Source of the DNA: Posidonia oceanica
Taxonomy: Eukaryota > Streptophyta > Magnoliopsida > Alismatales > Posidoniaceae
Direction of reading: 5' to 3'
Assembly (NCBI GenBank): GCA_037176725.1
Contig: JAZBRS010000020.1
Coordinates: forward strand, 86,684,001-86,748,000
DNA: 64,000 nucleotides
In this document: in pieces, positions 10,870 to 21,010 of the stretch
Numbering within the stretch: the stretch's first letter is position 1
How the letters are laid out: each line of letters opens with the position of its first letter
Notes under the pieces: model-generated
Database searches by the model: none
Told to the model about the DNA's origin: nothing
What the model saw: the letters and a program-made list of their open reading frames with translations, nothing else
Position numbers and translations under genes: made by a program

Positions 10870-12130
10870 GGATGCATGGGAACTATATGCTATGCCCTAA
10901 AGGTGCTATGCATGCAAGAATGCAAATGTAGGGACCTAAGTGCAATTTTAAGAAACTGTAGGGACTTGCATGCAATGACATGGCAAAAGTATGCAATGCA
11001 ACAATTAAGATGCAAAAAGAAACTAGCAATGCAATATGGCATGCATGCAGAAGCTAAATGCAACATTAAATGTAAGAATGCATGATGCAAAAAAGGTAGG
11101 GACCTATATGCAATAAAAGAAAACTATAGGGTTTAAATGCAATGCAGGGCTAAAAATGTGAATGCATGCAACATGTGGGCCTATATGCAATGCAGGAAAA
11201 CATGCCAGATGATGTGCAATGCAATGATAATAATTAAAGCATGCAACAGTTAAGATTTGAGTTAATATGCAATTAAAATGACTGTTGTATATGATTATAT
11301 TGCAGCATGGCAGCTAAATGATATTAAAAGAAAAGATTAATGCATGCAGGGCTTATATGCAAATGCAGGATGCAAATGCAATGCTAATGAAGTTAAAAAA
11401 AGACATTTATTGACTTCTAGATGCAGGCAAGACTCATATGCAATTAAAGTTTAATGCAGGATTAAAATGCAATGCCAGATTAGTTTTAGAAATGCAATTA
11501 AAAGACTTCTAGATGCAGGCAAGACCTCAATGCAATTAAATAAAGTGCAAAATTAACATGCAATGCAATGTAATTAAAAAGAATGCAATTAAAGGACTCC
11601 TAGATGTAGACATGACCTTAATGCAATTTTTAAAACTGCTAGGCTTTATTGCAATGTAATAAGGTTGAAAAATTACATTTAAATCACAGTTTGAATCAAA
11701 CAGGACTAAAATGTAATAATCAAAACCCTTAGGACTTATTTACAATGCAATAAGACTTAAAAAATCACATTTAAACTGCATGTAAACATTGATTGGACTT
11801 AAATGTAATTTTCAAAACATGCTGGGTTTTAAAGTAATGCAATAAAGTTTAAAATGCAAATTAAATGAATGATTAATTGATGCAGGACTAATATGCAAAT
11901 AAATTAAAAGCTAAGGGTGCAAATGCAATGCAGCAAAGTAAAAATTAAAATTAAATGCATGCTGTGATTAACTAAGGACCTAGATGCAAACAAGCTAAAA
12001 CATGGAATTTAAATGCAACTTAATAAAGTTAAAATGCTGAATTAAATAAAACTTAAACAAGCAGAGGACTGAATTGCAAAAATAAAAGAACTTAAGGAAT
12101 TAAATGCAATGCAAACATTTAAACTAACGA
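10870..12130 (-). repeat. Dispersed TGCAATTAAA-type short repeats in the C LTR
   Basis: A loose phrase of the form gacctaaATGCAAT plus a TTAAA or TTTTAAAA tail recurs every 30-70 bp through about 1.2 kb. The same phrase type fills 403-640 in the truncated C LTR and 51720-52560 in the E LTR. No coding potential is visible. Confidence 0.6.
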
Positions 12131-14865
12131 AACTAAAAAACCAAAAAATAACGCTACAGTGCTACAGTGACTCTCGAGTCACTGCAGCACTACGCTGGAG
12201 AAGATGCTGTTACGCGGCAGTTTTGGCGGGCTGCGGCTGCTACGGCGAGCTCCGGAGGCTGCGGGCAAGTGCGGCGGAGGTCCTAGTGGCACAAGCGACG
12301 CACAGAGGGCCAGGAAGCTACCGGCTGACCTCTAAAAAAATTTGCAGAGAAGTCCGGCAAAGCCCGAGGTTGCTGGGGGCTGCTGCTGCTGCTGGGGGGT
12401 GCCGGAGCGAGCTGCTGGAGCCGAGGCGAAGCAGCTGGCGAGCTACGGAGGGTTGCGACAGCCTGGAATGCCGAGCAGGCGTCGGCTAAGGCTGGCCGTC
12501 CGTGGGGAAGACGGAGCTCATGGCGGAGCTCAAAAAATGATATAACATGCGAAAAAACAAAAGAAAATGCTAGGAAGCAACACATGCAAACTAGGAACTT
12601 AAAAGTGGGCTCGTTTACCTACGCGATGGGCTGAGCTGAGCTGATTATGCGCGGTGGGTACCGCTATTCGGCGATGGCTCGCAGGGGCACGCGGGGGACC
12701 GAGCAAGTCGCGGCGAGGTTTGGGCGAGTTACAAGGGATCTGAGGGTGCTCCAGATGCTCTCAGAAGTCGGTTTGTACGCTCACAGCAAAATCCCTTATT
12801 TTGGGTGCTCACTACAGATTTTTGCTCTCCTCTGTGCTATAGCTCTCTCAAGGACTTGGTGGCTCTCTCTTTGGGATTGTGGTGGTTCCAGGAATGTGGA
12901 GGAGGTGCTGGATGGGTGCATGGGTGGCTGGGTGAGGTGAATTTACAGTGGAGCTGTGCGTGAAGGCTGAGGAAAAAATGGGAGGTGCTTTGCTGTGCTG
13001 GGTTGCTGCTGGGTTGTTCTGCGTTTATGGGATTGGAAATGGGTTTTCTCAATGCTGCCCCTCTCTTCGAATGGATCAAAAGGTGGATTTTGTTGGATTT
13101 AGCCACTGGGAAGGCAAGTGGGGTGTTGTTTGTAGGCAATTGCCGTGGGAATGGAGGCTATGATTGGCTGTGGATGTTGCTAGGAGAGCGGGAAATGAGG
13201 AGAGGAGTTAGTGAGGATGGGAGGTTGAGTAAGTGGTGAAGTGAGGGAGGGAGGATAAGAAGGAAGAAGAAGGGATAAGAAGGAGGAGGAAGCAGTTGGA
13301 AGGAGGAGGTGGCAGATGGGCGCGGGAGAAGGGAGAAGAAGAAAAAGAAGAGAAGGGAAGGAGGTGATGGAAACGGGTTGGGCCCAAAAAAGAAAAAGAA
13401 ATAAAAGAGAAAGGGGGCAGTAAGGCTGGGCCTGGAAAAATAAGGAAAAAAGGGAAAGAAAAAGAAGAGAAGGAGGGAAAGGAGGGAGTTGGGCTGGGCT
13501 GAAAATGGAAAAAGAAAGGAAAAAGGAAGGATGGAAATGGAGTGGGCTGGGCTTGCAAAAAGGAGGAAAAAGAAAAAAAGGAGAAGGAGAAAAGAAAGAA
13601 GAAGGAGAAGAAAAAAGAAGAAAAAGAGAAGGAGAAAAGGAAGAAGAAGGAGAAGAAAAAAGAAGAAAAAGAGAAGAAGAAAGGAAAGAAGGCTTGAGGG
13701 CTTGGGCTTGGCTTGTGCTTGCATGGGTGTGACCTGTGCTAACCTAGGGTTTGACCTAGGGTTTAGGTGTGCTAAGCTAGGGTTTAACCTAGGGTTTTGG
13801 AAGTGCTAACCTAGGGTTTAACCTAGGGTTTAGATGTGGTTTTGGGTTTGAAAGTGGGTGCTATTTTGGGTTTGGTTTTAGGGTTTCAAAGAGAACTACC
13901 AATTTGGCATGTCAAAATGGGGTGTCTACAGTTTTATTCCATGCATTCATTGCTTCACAATCTAGCATTTGAAATTTGCATCTATATACATTCTTGGCAT
14001 TGCATACCTTTCTTTTTAGCATTTCTGCAGCATACAAAATCAACATGCATTTGTAGCAGCATTAGCAAAAATTCATCAAAAAAAAAAATCATAATCATTC
14101 ATGATAATCCATTAAAAATAAAAAATCAATCATATTCATTCATGATAAACAAAAAAAGATAATCCTCATTCATGATAATCATGCCCGATGACGAAATCAG
14201 AATAGCTAGCCTGCTTGGAAAGAGTTTGTTCCTCCTCAATTGACACTACCTAGATGTCCTAGCAAGAAAGAGAGCCACCATCCAATAAAGAACAGAGTGA
14301 AATGTCCAAACTCTTCATAAGACCTATACCTCCAAAGGGAGAGAAATGATAGGCCGAGAGCGAGAGTGAAAGTAAAAAAAAAAAAGGGAAAAAAAAAAGC
14401 AATCAAACAAAAAAAATCAATCAATAAAAGGGCATAAAAAAAGGAAGACAGAAGTCAGCCTTAGAGATAGAGGTGAGTAGAATAGCCCTATCCCTATGAC
14501 TTATCTTGGAGAGGAGTAGGAGCATACGCTTGGAAAGCCCACAAATCCTACAGGGACTAGCCACCCCTGTCTTGCAGTAGGTCCCCAGCACCAGGTCAGG
14601 CATTTTTTACCTCAAAGCCAGGGATAGAGTAAACCTGCAAACCTATGAGGGAGTAAAAAAAAAAGAAAATGAAAAATAAAAGAGTAGGTGTAGGTCCTAA
14701 AGAGTTTGGCATGGAGCTTTGTTTCTCACCACACCACCAGACACACTACCCTCTGAGACACTGTCCATTCCAGAGAGCCACCTACAGTCTAGGAGTCCAA
14801 GTAGAGTCTCGTGAGTTGAGGATTAATCTTTCCTATATAGCAGGCATTCTTAGCATTCCAAATGT

Positions 14866-15175
14866 TGAGGGCAACAAAAATTTGCATAAATCATGCATCT
14901 ACAAATTTGCATAAGTCATGCGTGCAACAAAATTTGCATAAATCATGCATCTACAAATTTGCATAAGTCATGCCTGCAACAAAATTTGCATAAATCATGC
15001 ATCTACAAATTTGCATAAGTCATGCATACACTAATATCTGCATAAATCATGCATCTACAAACAATAAAGTTGCATAAATCATGTATCTTCAATAGAAATT
15101 GCATAAATCATGCATATTCAACACAATAAATTAATCATGCACCAAACTTTGCATAAATCATGTATGCATCAATCA
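14866..15175 (+). repeat. Alternating TTTGCATAA tandem array in D
   Basis: Two related units alternate. One (about 25 nt) contains TTTGCATAAATCATGCATCT. The other (about 28 nt) contains TTTGCATAAGTCATGC and a variable GTGCAACAA tail. Together they form a ~53-bp dimer repeated at least three times before the array degenerates near 15060. ATGCAT and TGCATAAATCATGCA are near-palindromic. Confidence 0.8.
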
Positions 15176-15539
15176 CTTCTTTACTCTCCTTCTCGATTTT
15201 GCAAGGCATCGAACAGTTCTCAGCCAGGGGCGGGCCAGCTGCTTTCTGGATGAACTAGTTGGGACAGCACTTCCACCAAGGGCATCTCCCCTTGGTCTTA
15301 TCCTCTACATTGGGCTGGTACCCCAAACTACTCGTTTAACATCCGTCATATTGTCTAACTTTCCAGCAGACGAGTTTGATGACTTGTCGCCACTCCACTT
15401 GACCGATAGACTCGTAGGTCTGTCACATATTCTTGATACCAGGGGCATCAGTGTCGCCCATTGGTATCGTCTTATCTTGTGCATCGAGTTGACACCCCTA
15501 ACTGTCAATGGGTTTTTGTGTTCCCGTTATCATATCCTC

Positions 15540-16170
15540 TTTTCCGGTTGATAAGTCTGAAACTTATCTATTCTCTTTTCTGGTTGATAAGTCCGAAACT
15601 TATCTATTTCGGTTGATGAGTCCGAAACTTGTCTATTTCGGTTGATAAGTCCGAAACTTATCTATTCCGGTCGATAAGTACGAAACTTATCACATCATCC
15701 CCTTTCCGGTCGATAAGTCTAAAACTTATCTATTTCGGTCGATAAGTCCAAAATTTATCACATCATCCCCTTTCCGGCTGATAAGTCCGAAACTTATCTA
15801 TCCTCTTTTGCAGTTGATAAGTCTGAAACTTATCTATTCCCTCTTTCCGGCTGATAAGTCCGAAACTTATCTATCCTCTTTTGCGGTTGATAAGTCCGAA
15901 ACTTATTTATTCCGGTCGATAAGTCCGAAACTTCTCTATCCACTTTTCTGGCCGATAAGTCCGAAACTTATCTATCCTCTTTTCCGACCGATAAGTCCGA
16001 AACTTATCATATTCTCTTTTCCGGTTGATGAGTCTGAAACTTATCTATTTCGGTTGATGAGTCCGAAACTTGTCTATTTTAAGTCCGAAACTTATCTATT
16101 CCGATTGATAAGTCTGAAACTTAGCACATCATCCCTTTTTCGGTTGATAAGTCCGAAAGTTATCATATAA
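15540..16170 (+). repeat. GATAAG hairpin array in D
   Basis: About 20 units have the form CCGGT(T/C)GATAAGTCCGAAACTTATC with spacers of 5-25 nt. Each unit is an inverted repeat with stem GATAAGT/ACTTATC and a short CCGAA loop. The 120-aa frame at 15808-16170 (KSETYL repeats) is just this array translated and should not be read as a protein. Confidence 0.9.
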
Positions 16171-16393
16171 TCCTTTTGCATAGCTTGCTAGTTAGTTGCA
16201 TCCACATTTCGATCGCTTAAAGTGACAGAGCTCAGCGATCCGCAACATCACATTATCCACATTAGCATTACATACACATGCATTGCTCGCGCACCCCCAA
16301 CGGTCTTTAGCGCTTACGAGAACCAACATGCCATCAGCATTGCAGGATTAGCATCAGCATTGCATCCTAGCATTTACATTTAGCATTTGCATT

Positions 16394-16541
16394 TTGGCAA
16401 CGAGTCATAATTTTTCGTGCATCCACCAAATAAGTGACTTACGCCAACAGCAACAATGCTTCCCACCGACTACGGTCGTAGTGTCTTGTCAACCCTGAGC
16501 AGCAGGCTTGGTTCCCTCGACCTCGCTCAGGGAGGGACATC
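16394..16541 (+). promoter_or_regulatory. Pre-LTR conserved block and polypurine tract of D
   Basis: The block contains CGTGCATCCACC, ATAAGTGACTtACGCCAA, TGTCTTGTCAACCCTGAGC and ends in AGGGAGGGA (16529-16537) plus CATC, immediately before the LTR at 16542. The same landmarks in the same order precede the 3' LTR of A (32105-32250) and E (55819-55970, reverse). The purine run is the expected plus-strand priming site. The 4-nt CATC spacer before the LTR is common to all three. Confidence 0.8.
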
Positions 16542-19132
16542 TGTAGACACCCCAATTTTGTAGTCCTTCGTCAGTGGTTTTCTCCCAGGAATGTGCTCGG
16601 TCATGACGGCCCTCACCTATTCACTAAAATTGAACCCATACTTAAGCCTTGTCCAAAACCCAAGCCTAAACCCAAGCCTAATCCTAATACCAAGCCTAAT
16701 CCCAATACCAAGCCTAAACCCAAGCCTAATCCCAATACCATGTCTAAACCCAAGCCTAATCCTAAAACTAATCCCAATATCAAGCCTAAAACCCAAGCCT
16801 AAGCCCATTCCAAGCCCAAGCCCAACCAAAAAATCAAAAAAACTTCCAAAATCTATTCTGGGTCGTTGGACGTTGGATGTGCCCACATCTTATGTAAGAC
16901 ACAGGAAATCCAGCGTCTAACACCGTAAGCTCCTTGGGGAATAAGACGCTGTCTAAGATAGCGTCTTACGTAGGACGCAGCTCAGATACGTGTCTTACAC
17001 ACCGGGACTGACAGAGTTTGATTTTGGGATTCTAATCGACTCCCAAGTGCAAATACCTTTGTGCCCTCCATCATGAACACATTTCCAGCCAAGTCCCACG
17101 TCCCCGCATTTCCACTTCAGCTGTTACACCCATGCAAACCAAATAAAAGACTTTTTTCTCCTCCATTGAAGTGGGAGGCGCCCATTATCTTGAGAAAAGA
17201 TTTTCCAGAGCTTAACCAGGACAAAAGCACCTGAATTGCTACACCTCCGACCAACCAATAACCTCCCCAGAGCCCCAGCCAAGCCCTCTAGCCGCCACCA
17301 TTGCTGCTGCAACTTCCGGGAAGACTCCGCCAGCGAAGGGAAGCCACACCAAACTTCACATTAGGTAGGTGCTCTCCTCTCTATAGCTTAGAATCATATT
17401 TCCTTATCGAATATGTTTATTTCAATGCATGAAGTCTGAATTTGCATGAGTTCTTTCCCTGTTTTAGACTTTCTATTTAACTCCGATGATGGGTTCCGGC
17501 CACGTGAGGCCTCTGGCCATTGAGCTCGGCCGAGAACCCAGTCATCCCCATGTGTGCCATGCCACCCCGTCGTCTTCCCCAAGCCTTCACTGAGCTTCAT
17601 GGCCATGTACCAAGGCTTCCCAACCTTACAATAGCTGGAGAACCCATTGGATTCCGGCGAGAGACAAGTGAAGGTGGGGAGGACAATTTGGACGTCCATT
17701 TTTTTATAGAAATTGCATGTTTATGTTTGTGATTGTCTATTCTTGCTTGTGGAATGATTCTTATTTGGATTCGTTTCAATTTGAATGGATTCTTAATCTG
17801 AATGCTCTGTTAGAGCATTGGATGCTGAGTCTGGTGCGTCTTATATAAGACGCTGCCAAGGCTAGTGTCCAACGCCCCTGATGTTGATTTCCCATATTTC
17901 CTTTCATAAAATGATTCGGATGCTTCCTAATATTTGATTTATGATGCATGCTAGGATTTTGATCCATTCTTATCATGTTTTCATCATTTAAAATATTTAA
18001 ATAAAACAAGTTTTTCTTCCTGAGTTTTAAATCTAAAAAATAATAACTTAGGTGCAAGATGCTGGAAATCACAGCGTCTTACGTAGGACGCTAGAAATCA
18101 CAGCGTCTTACATTTCTGTCCACTTTTTTTCTATTTTACTCATCAAAAGAGATCTTATCGATTCATTGAGATCTGACATATGTTGCATGCTTGTGTTTAA
18201 CTTTATTCAAGTTTGTTTTTCTGGATTTATAATATTTCTCTGGAATTATTTGGCCACAATTTAGCAGTCTGTTTCATCCAGGTGTAAGACGCTGCAAAAG
18301 TCTGCGTCTTATGTAAGACGTAGTGCCTGTAGCATCTTACATCCCAAATAGTTATTTTTTTAAAATAACCTTTTAAAATGCTTAAAAAATGCTTTTAAAC
18401 AATTTTGGAATTTGATACTGGAAGGCATATCGTGATTTACATCATGTTCCAGTTGATTTTCATGATTTCTATGATTTGAGCATAAGATTTATTTAATTCC
18501 AGATTGACCATATTTTACACCTGGAATTTCTATGTTAGACGCTGGATCGTATGCGTCTTACATAAGACGTTGGGAATCCTAGCGTCCAACACCTCCAGTA
18601 AACTGAACCTTGTTTTGCAGTTTTACAACATTAGTTTTGGGTTTGTTTACTTTGATTTTAATCATCCAATATGATTTGCATGTCTACAGTGTTTTGAGGC
18701 ATTTAACTTTGACTTTTGGCATATTTCAAAGATATTTAGCATGTTTTGAAAAGGCACATAGCATATTTTCATTTGACATGGCATTATTGCCTTTGGGCGT
18801 ATAGCAAATGGCATCATTGCCGACATTAGCCACAAACGAGCAGAATAGCCCAGAAAGACCGACTCTCTCGGGCGCATGAGGGTGCCTAACACCTTCTCCA
18901 TGCGTAATAGGAGTCCTTACCCAATCTCTGGCCTGTAATGACCTTGAGTCATATCTTTTGCATTTTATTTATTTTACATGTTTTTCCCGATTTTCGTTGT
19001 CTTCCGGTTTTCCAAATAGACTAGGTGGCGACTCCAAGTTTTGTTTTCTTTTCTTCGGCCTTCGCCCGTTTTCTTCATCTTTTTGCCATGACCAACGATT
19101 CTGTCAACGAGCCGTTCGGTCGCATGGTTACA
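16542..19132 (+). mobile_element. 3' LTR of element D (about 2.6 kb)
   Basis: The LTR begins TGTAGACACCCCAATTTTG straight after the polypurine tract. It carries a CCCAAGCCTAA tract (16640-16830), ACGT-dyad modules (16885-18570), a donor-like CACATTAG|GTAGGT near 17364, and a shortened form of the shared LTR tail (about 18850-19132). The exact right end is uncertain. I place it at TTACA (19128-19132) because RNase H-like sequence of another element starts soon after. The LTR resembles A in its dyad modules although the interior tail resembles E. I do not see a supported protein in it. Confidence 0.65.
16885..18570 (+). repeat. ACGT dyad modules in the D LTR (TT/AA type)
   Basis: Inner 18-bp dyads of the form GCGTCTTACGTAAGACGC (with small variations) lie near 16887, and at 16961, 17836, 18074, 18304 and 18553. 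Each is flanked on both sides, 8-16 nt away, by an outward half-site (such as TAAGACGC on the left and GCGTCTTA on the right). In the 17836 module the outer halves are of the CA/TG type (TTGGATGC and GTGTCCAA) while the inner dyad is TT/AA type. Spacing of the last four modules is 238, 230 and 249 bp. Confidence 0.85.
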
Positions 19133-19139
19133 CCTTGCT

Positions 19140-20400
19140 TGGTGAAAAGGCAAACAATTAAGCTGAGTATGAAGCATTGATCATCGGACTGGAGATGGCC
19201 CTACAATGAACATATATCATCTCCAAGCCTATGGTGACTTCCAACTAGTGATCAGACAATTGAGTGGCATCTATGCCATAAGGAAAGAAGTGCTTCTCTC
19301 CTAGCATGAAAGAGCTGTGTCACTAATGAGTTCTTTTCATGCCATATAGGTCAACCATGTGCCAAGGGGAAAGAATAGCCAAGTTGATGCACTCGCAATG
19401 CTACGAACCTGGCCTTGCCCCCTAAAGGCGAGATGGAGGTGTTGATTAAAGATCATTGTTTGCTTACAAAAGTAACAAGGAGAAAAGACTATTTGGTGAA
19501 ACAATCAACATCCGACCGATAGTCGAACAATTAGTGACCGACCATATGAACAATCACCTCCCAGACAGACAATCTAGAGGAAGATGTTCGTCGACTTCTT
19601 CGACAAAGGAGTATTGCCAGAAACTCGAGAAAAATAATAGAGTTGAAATGGTGAGCTCCCTTCTTTGCATTCAAGGATGGTGTCATATATCAGATCCCAC
19701 TTGGAAATGACAACATGCCCTACCTCCAATGCCTCCCACCACCAGAGGCCGAGCAAGGCATGCATGAGGTATGCTCTGGAGATTCGAGTGCTCATCAAGT
19801 AGGTCCGAAGTTGAAGGTACAAATACACCTTTGGGGATATTACTGACCAACGATGATGAAAGACTATCTGGATTATGCGAAAAGGTGCAATGAGTGCTAG
19901 ATGCACGGCAATATACCACATGCACCTCCCAATAGGCTCCATCCAATAGTACCATAATGACCATCCATCGAATGGGGGAACGACATGGTTGGCCCTATCT
20001 TCCCACCATCTGAGGGTTGTTGCCTCGTCTTGGCCGCCATAGATTACTTCTCGGGTTAGGCAGAGATCATACCTCTAAAGACAATGACAGCCGAGGCTAC
20101 CTTGTCATTCGTCACCAACAACATAGTACGTCGAGGTGGGATCCCACACAGAATTCAATCTGATATTGGCTCCAACTTAAAGAACGACCTGGTCTACAAG
20201 TTCACCAAGAAATACAATATAAAGTGGCAATACTCCACTATATACAACACAGTGGCAAATGGCTTGGCCAAGGCCTTCAACAAGACACTGTGCACCTTGC
20301 TCACCCAAATACTCGAGAATGGAAAGAAGGATTGGCACGACAAGGTGTACGAAGCACTATGGGCACACCGAATGACATACATGACGCCAACCAACTGCAC
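19140..20400 (+). pseudogene. pol: Ty3/gypsy RNase H-integrase remnant (element G)
   Basis: With stops and frameshifts ignored, RNase H-like peptides appear first (AEYEALIIGLEMA near 19165, VNHVPRGKNSQVDALA near 19350). Integrase follows: an HHCC-type part with GDSSAHQ and RCNECQMHGN (19770-19915), then WGNDMVGPI, AIDYFSG, QSDIGSN and NGLAKAFNKTLC (20265-20300), and LWAHRMTYMTPTN near 20390. These match the Tat/Ogre lineage, whose integrase inserts cDNA into the chromosome. The usual third acidic residue in the NGLAEAFN context is Lys here. The open part 20084-20400 is the longest intact piece. It breaks off at a TA microsatellite. Confidence 0.85.
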
Positions 20401-20401
20401 A

Positions 20402-20507
20402 CTATATGTATATATGTATATATGTACATATATAGATATATATAAATATGTATATACAAACATATACGTATGTATATACATACATATATATAGAGAAAGA
20501 GAAAGAG
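20402..20507. repeat. TA-rich microsatellite
   Basis: Mixed (TATG), (TA) and GAAA units sit between the integrase remnant and the MITE at 20508. The peptide tail of the integrase frame (YVYMYICTYIDIY) is this repeat translated. Confidence 0.9.
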
Positions 20508-20748
20508 TAATGATCTGGTAGAGCCCTGCCTTACTTAAGATAAATAGGACCCTTAATCTTAATCAATTATCTTCATCTCAGTAACTACCATTTAAATGAA
20601 AATAATTTAAAAAAATTCAATTACATAAGGAGGTAGTTATGGCAATCACCTTTTCCATTAGAGTCACCATAAGATGCCAATCCAACGGTTGAGACATTCA
20701 AAGCTCTACATATCTAAAGTAGGGACAGACTCTATTAGAAAATTGGCA
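20508..20748 (+). mobile_element. Short MITE-like element T0 (about 241 bp)
   Basis: The left end, TAATGATCTGGTAGAGCCCT, and the degenerate right end, AGTAGGGACAGACTC...TTGGCA, correspond to the ends of the larger elements T1-T3 at 35836-43004. Both sides are TA-rich repeats, so a simple TA target duplication cannot be separated from the microsatellite. There is no coding capacity. Confidence 0.6.
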
Positions 20749-21010
20749 TATATATATATATATTGTAGACACCCCGTTCTGACAGCCTGGAAGTTGGCAA
20801 TTTCTCTTGCAGGCTTGTTTGGACTTTGGAACGGCACTCTCCTTTTGACTAACCCTTTTCTACTCCAAAACCTAGCCTAAAACCCTTGCCTAAACCCCAA
20901 GCCTTAGCCCAAGCCTTTTTACACCTTTTTTAAGCTTTCAAGCCCAAGCCCAAGCCCAAGCCCATTTGCAGCCTTTTGCCAACTGAGTGTGTTGTACGCT
21001 GGAATAGGCA

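Larger units (their letters stand above)
9674..13929 (-). mobile_element. 5' LTR of element C (4.26 kb)
   Basis: The LTR runs on the minus strand from TGTAGACACCCCATTTTGAC at 13929 to GGATTACTACA at 9674. Compartments in sense order are: CCTAGGTT/CCTAAACC tract (13740-13880), pyrimidine-rich tract (13190-13730), GC-rich exon-like part (12170-13160), TTGCATT-rich part (10870-12130), a block shared with the E LTR around 10660-10800, a GTTTTC minisatellite (10280-10560), and the conserved LTR tail (9674-10050). A donor-like CGTAG|GTAAA lies near 12614-12619. Body and order resemble the E LTR far more than the A LTR. Open frames within it (such as 10182-10619 and 13158-13724) are low-complexity repeats, not genes. 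Confidence 0.8.
13930..16541 (+). mobile_element. 3' internal part of element D
   Basis: Position 13930 directly follows the end of the C 5' LTR, so C probably inserted into D and the remaining D interior lies left of C, outside the window. The stretch contains an A-rich low-complexity part (14080-14450), a GAAGACAGAAGtcaGCC-type block at 14445-14480 that matches element E near 60640-60670 (reverse), a TTTGCATAA repeat array, a GATAAG hairpin array and the conserved pre-polypurine block. No DUF7745-like ORF and no pol motif is present. The open frames are short and unsupported. Confidence 0.65.

Noticed and set aside
13158..13724. 188-aa minus-strand frame rich in Phe/Leu/Pro
   Set aside because: It is the low-complexity GA/CT tract of the C LTR; no family resemblance.
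15540..16170. CRISPR-like array of short direct repeats
   Set aside because: Units are palindromic, spacers are short and uneven, the same array type occurs inside four eukaryotic retrotransposons, and no cas-like genes exist.
16593..16920. KPKPNPNTKP-type repeat protein
   Set aside because: Translation of the CCCAAGCCTAA tract at the start of the D LTR, open in several frames.
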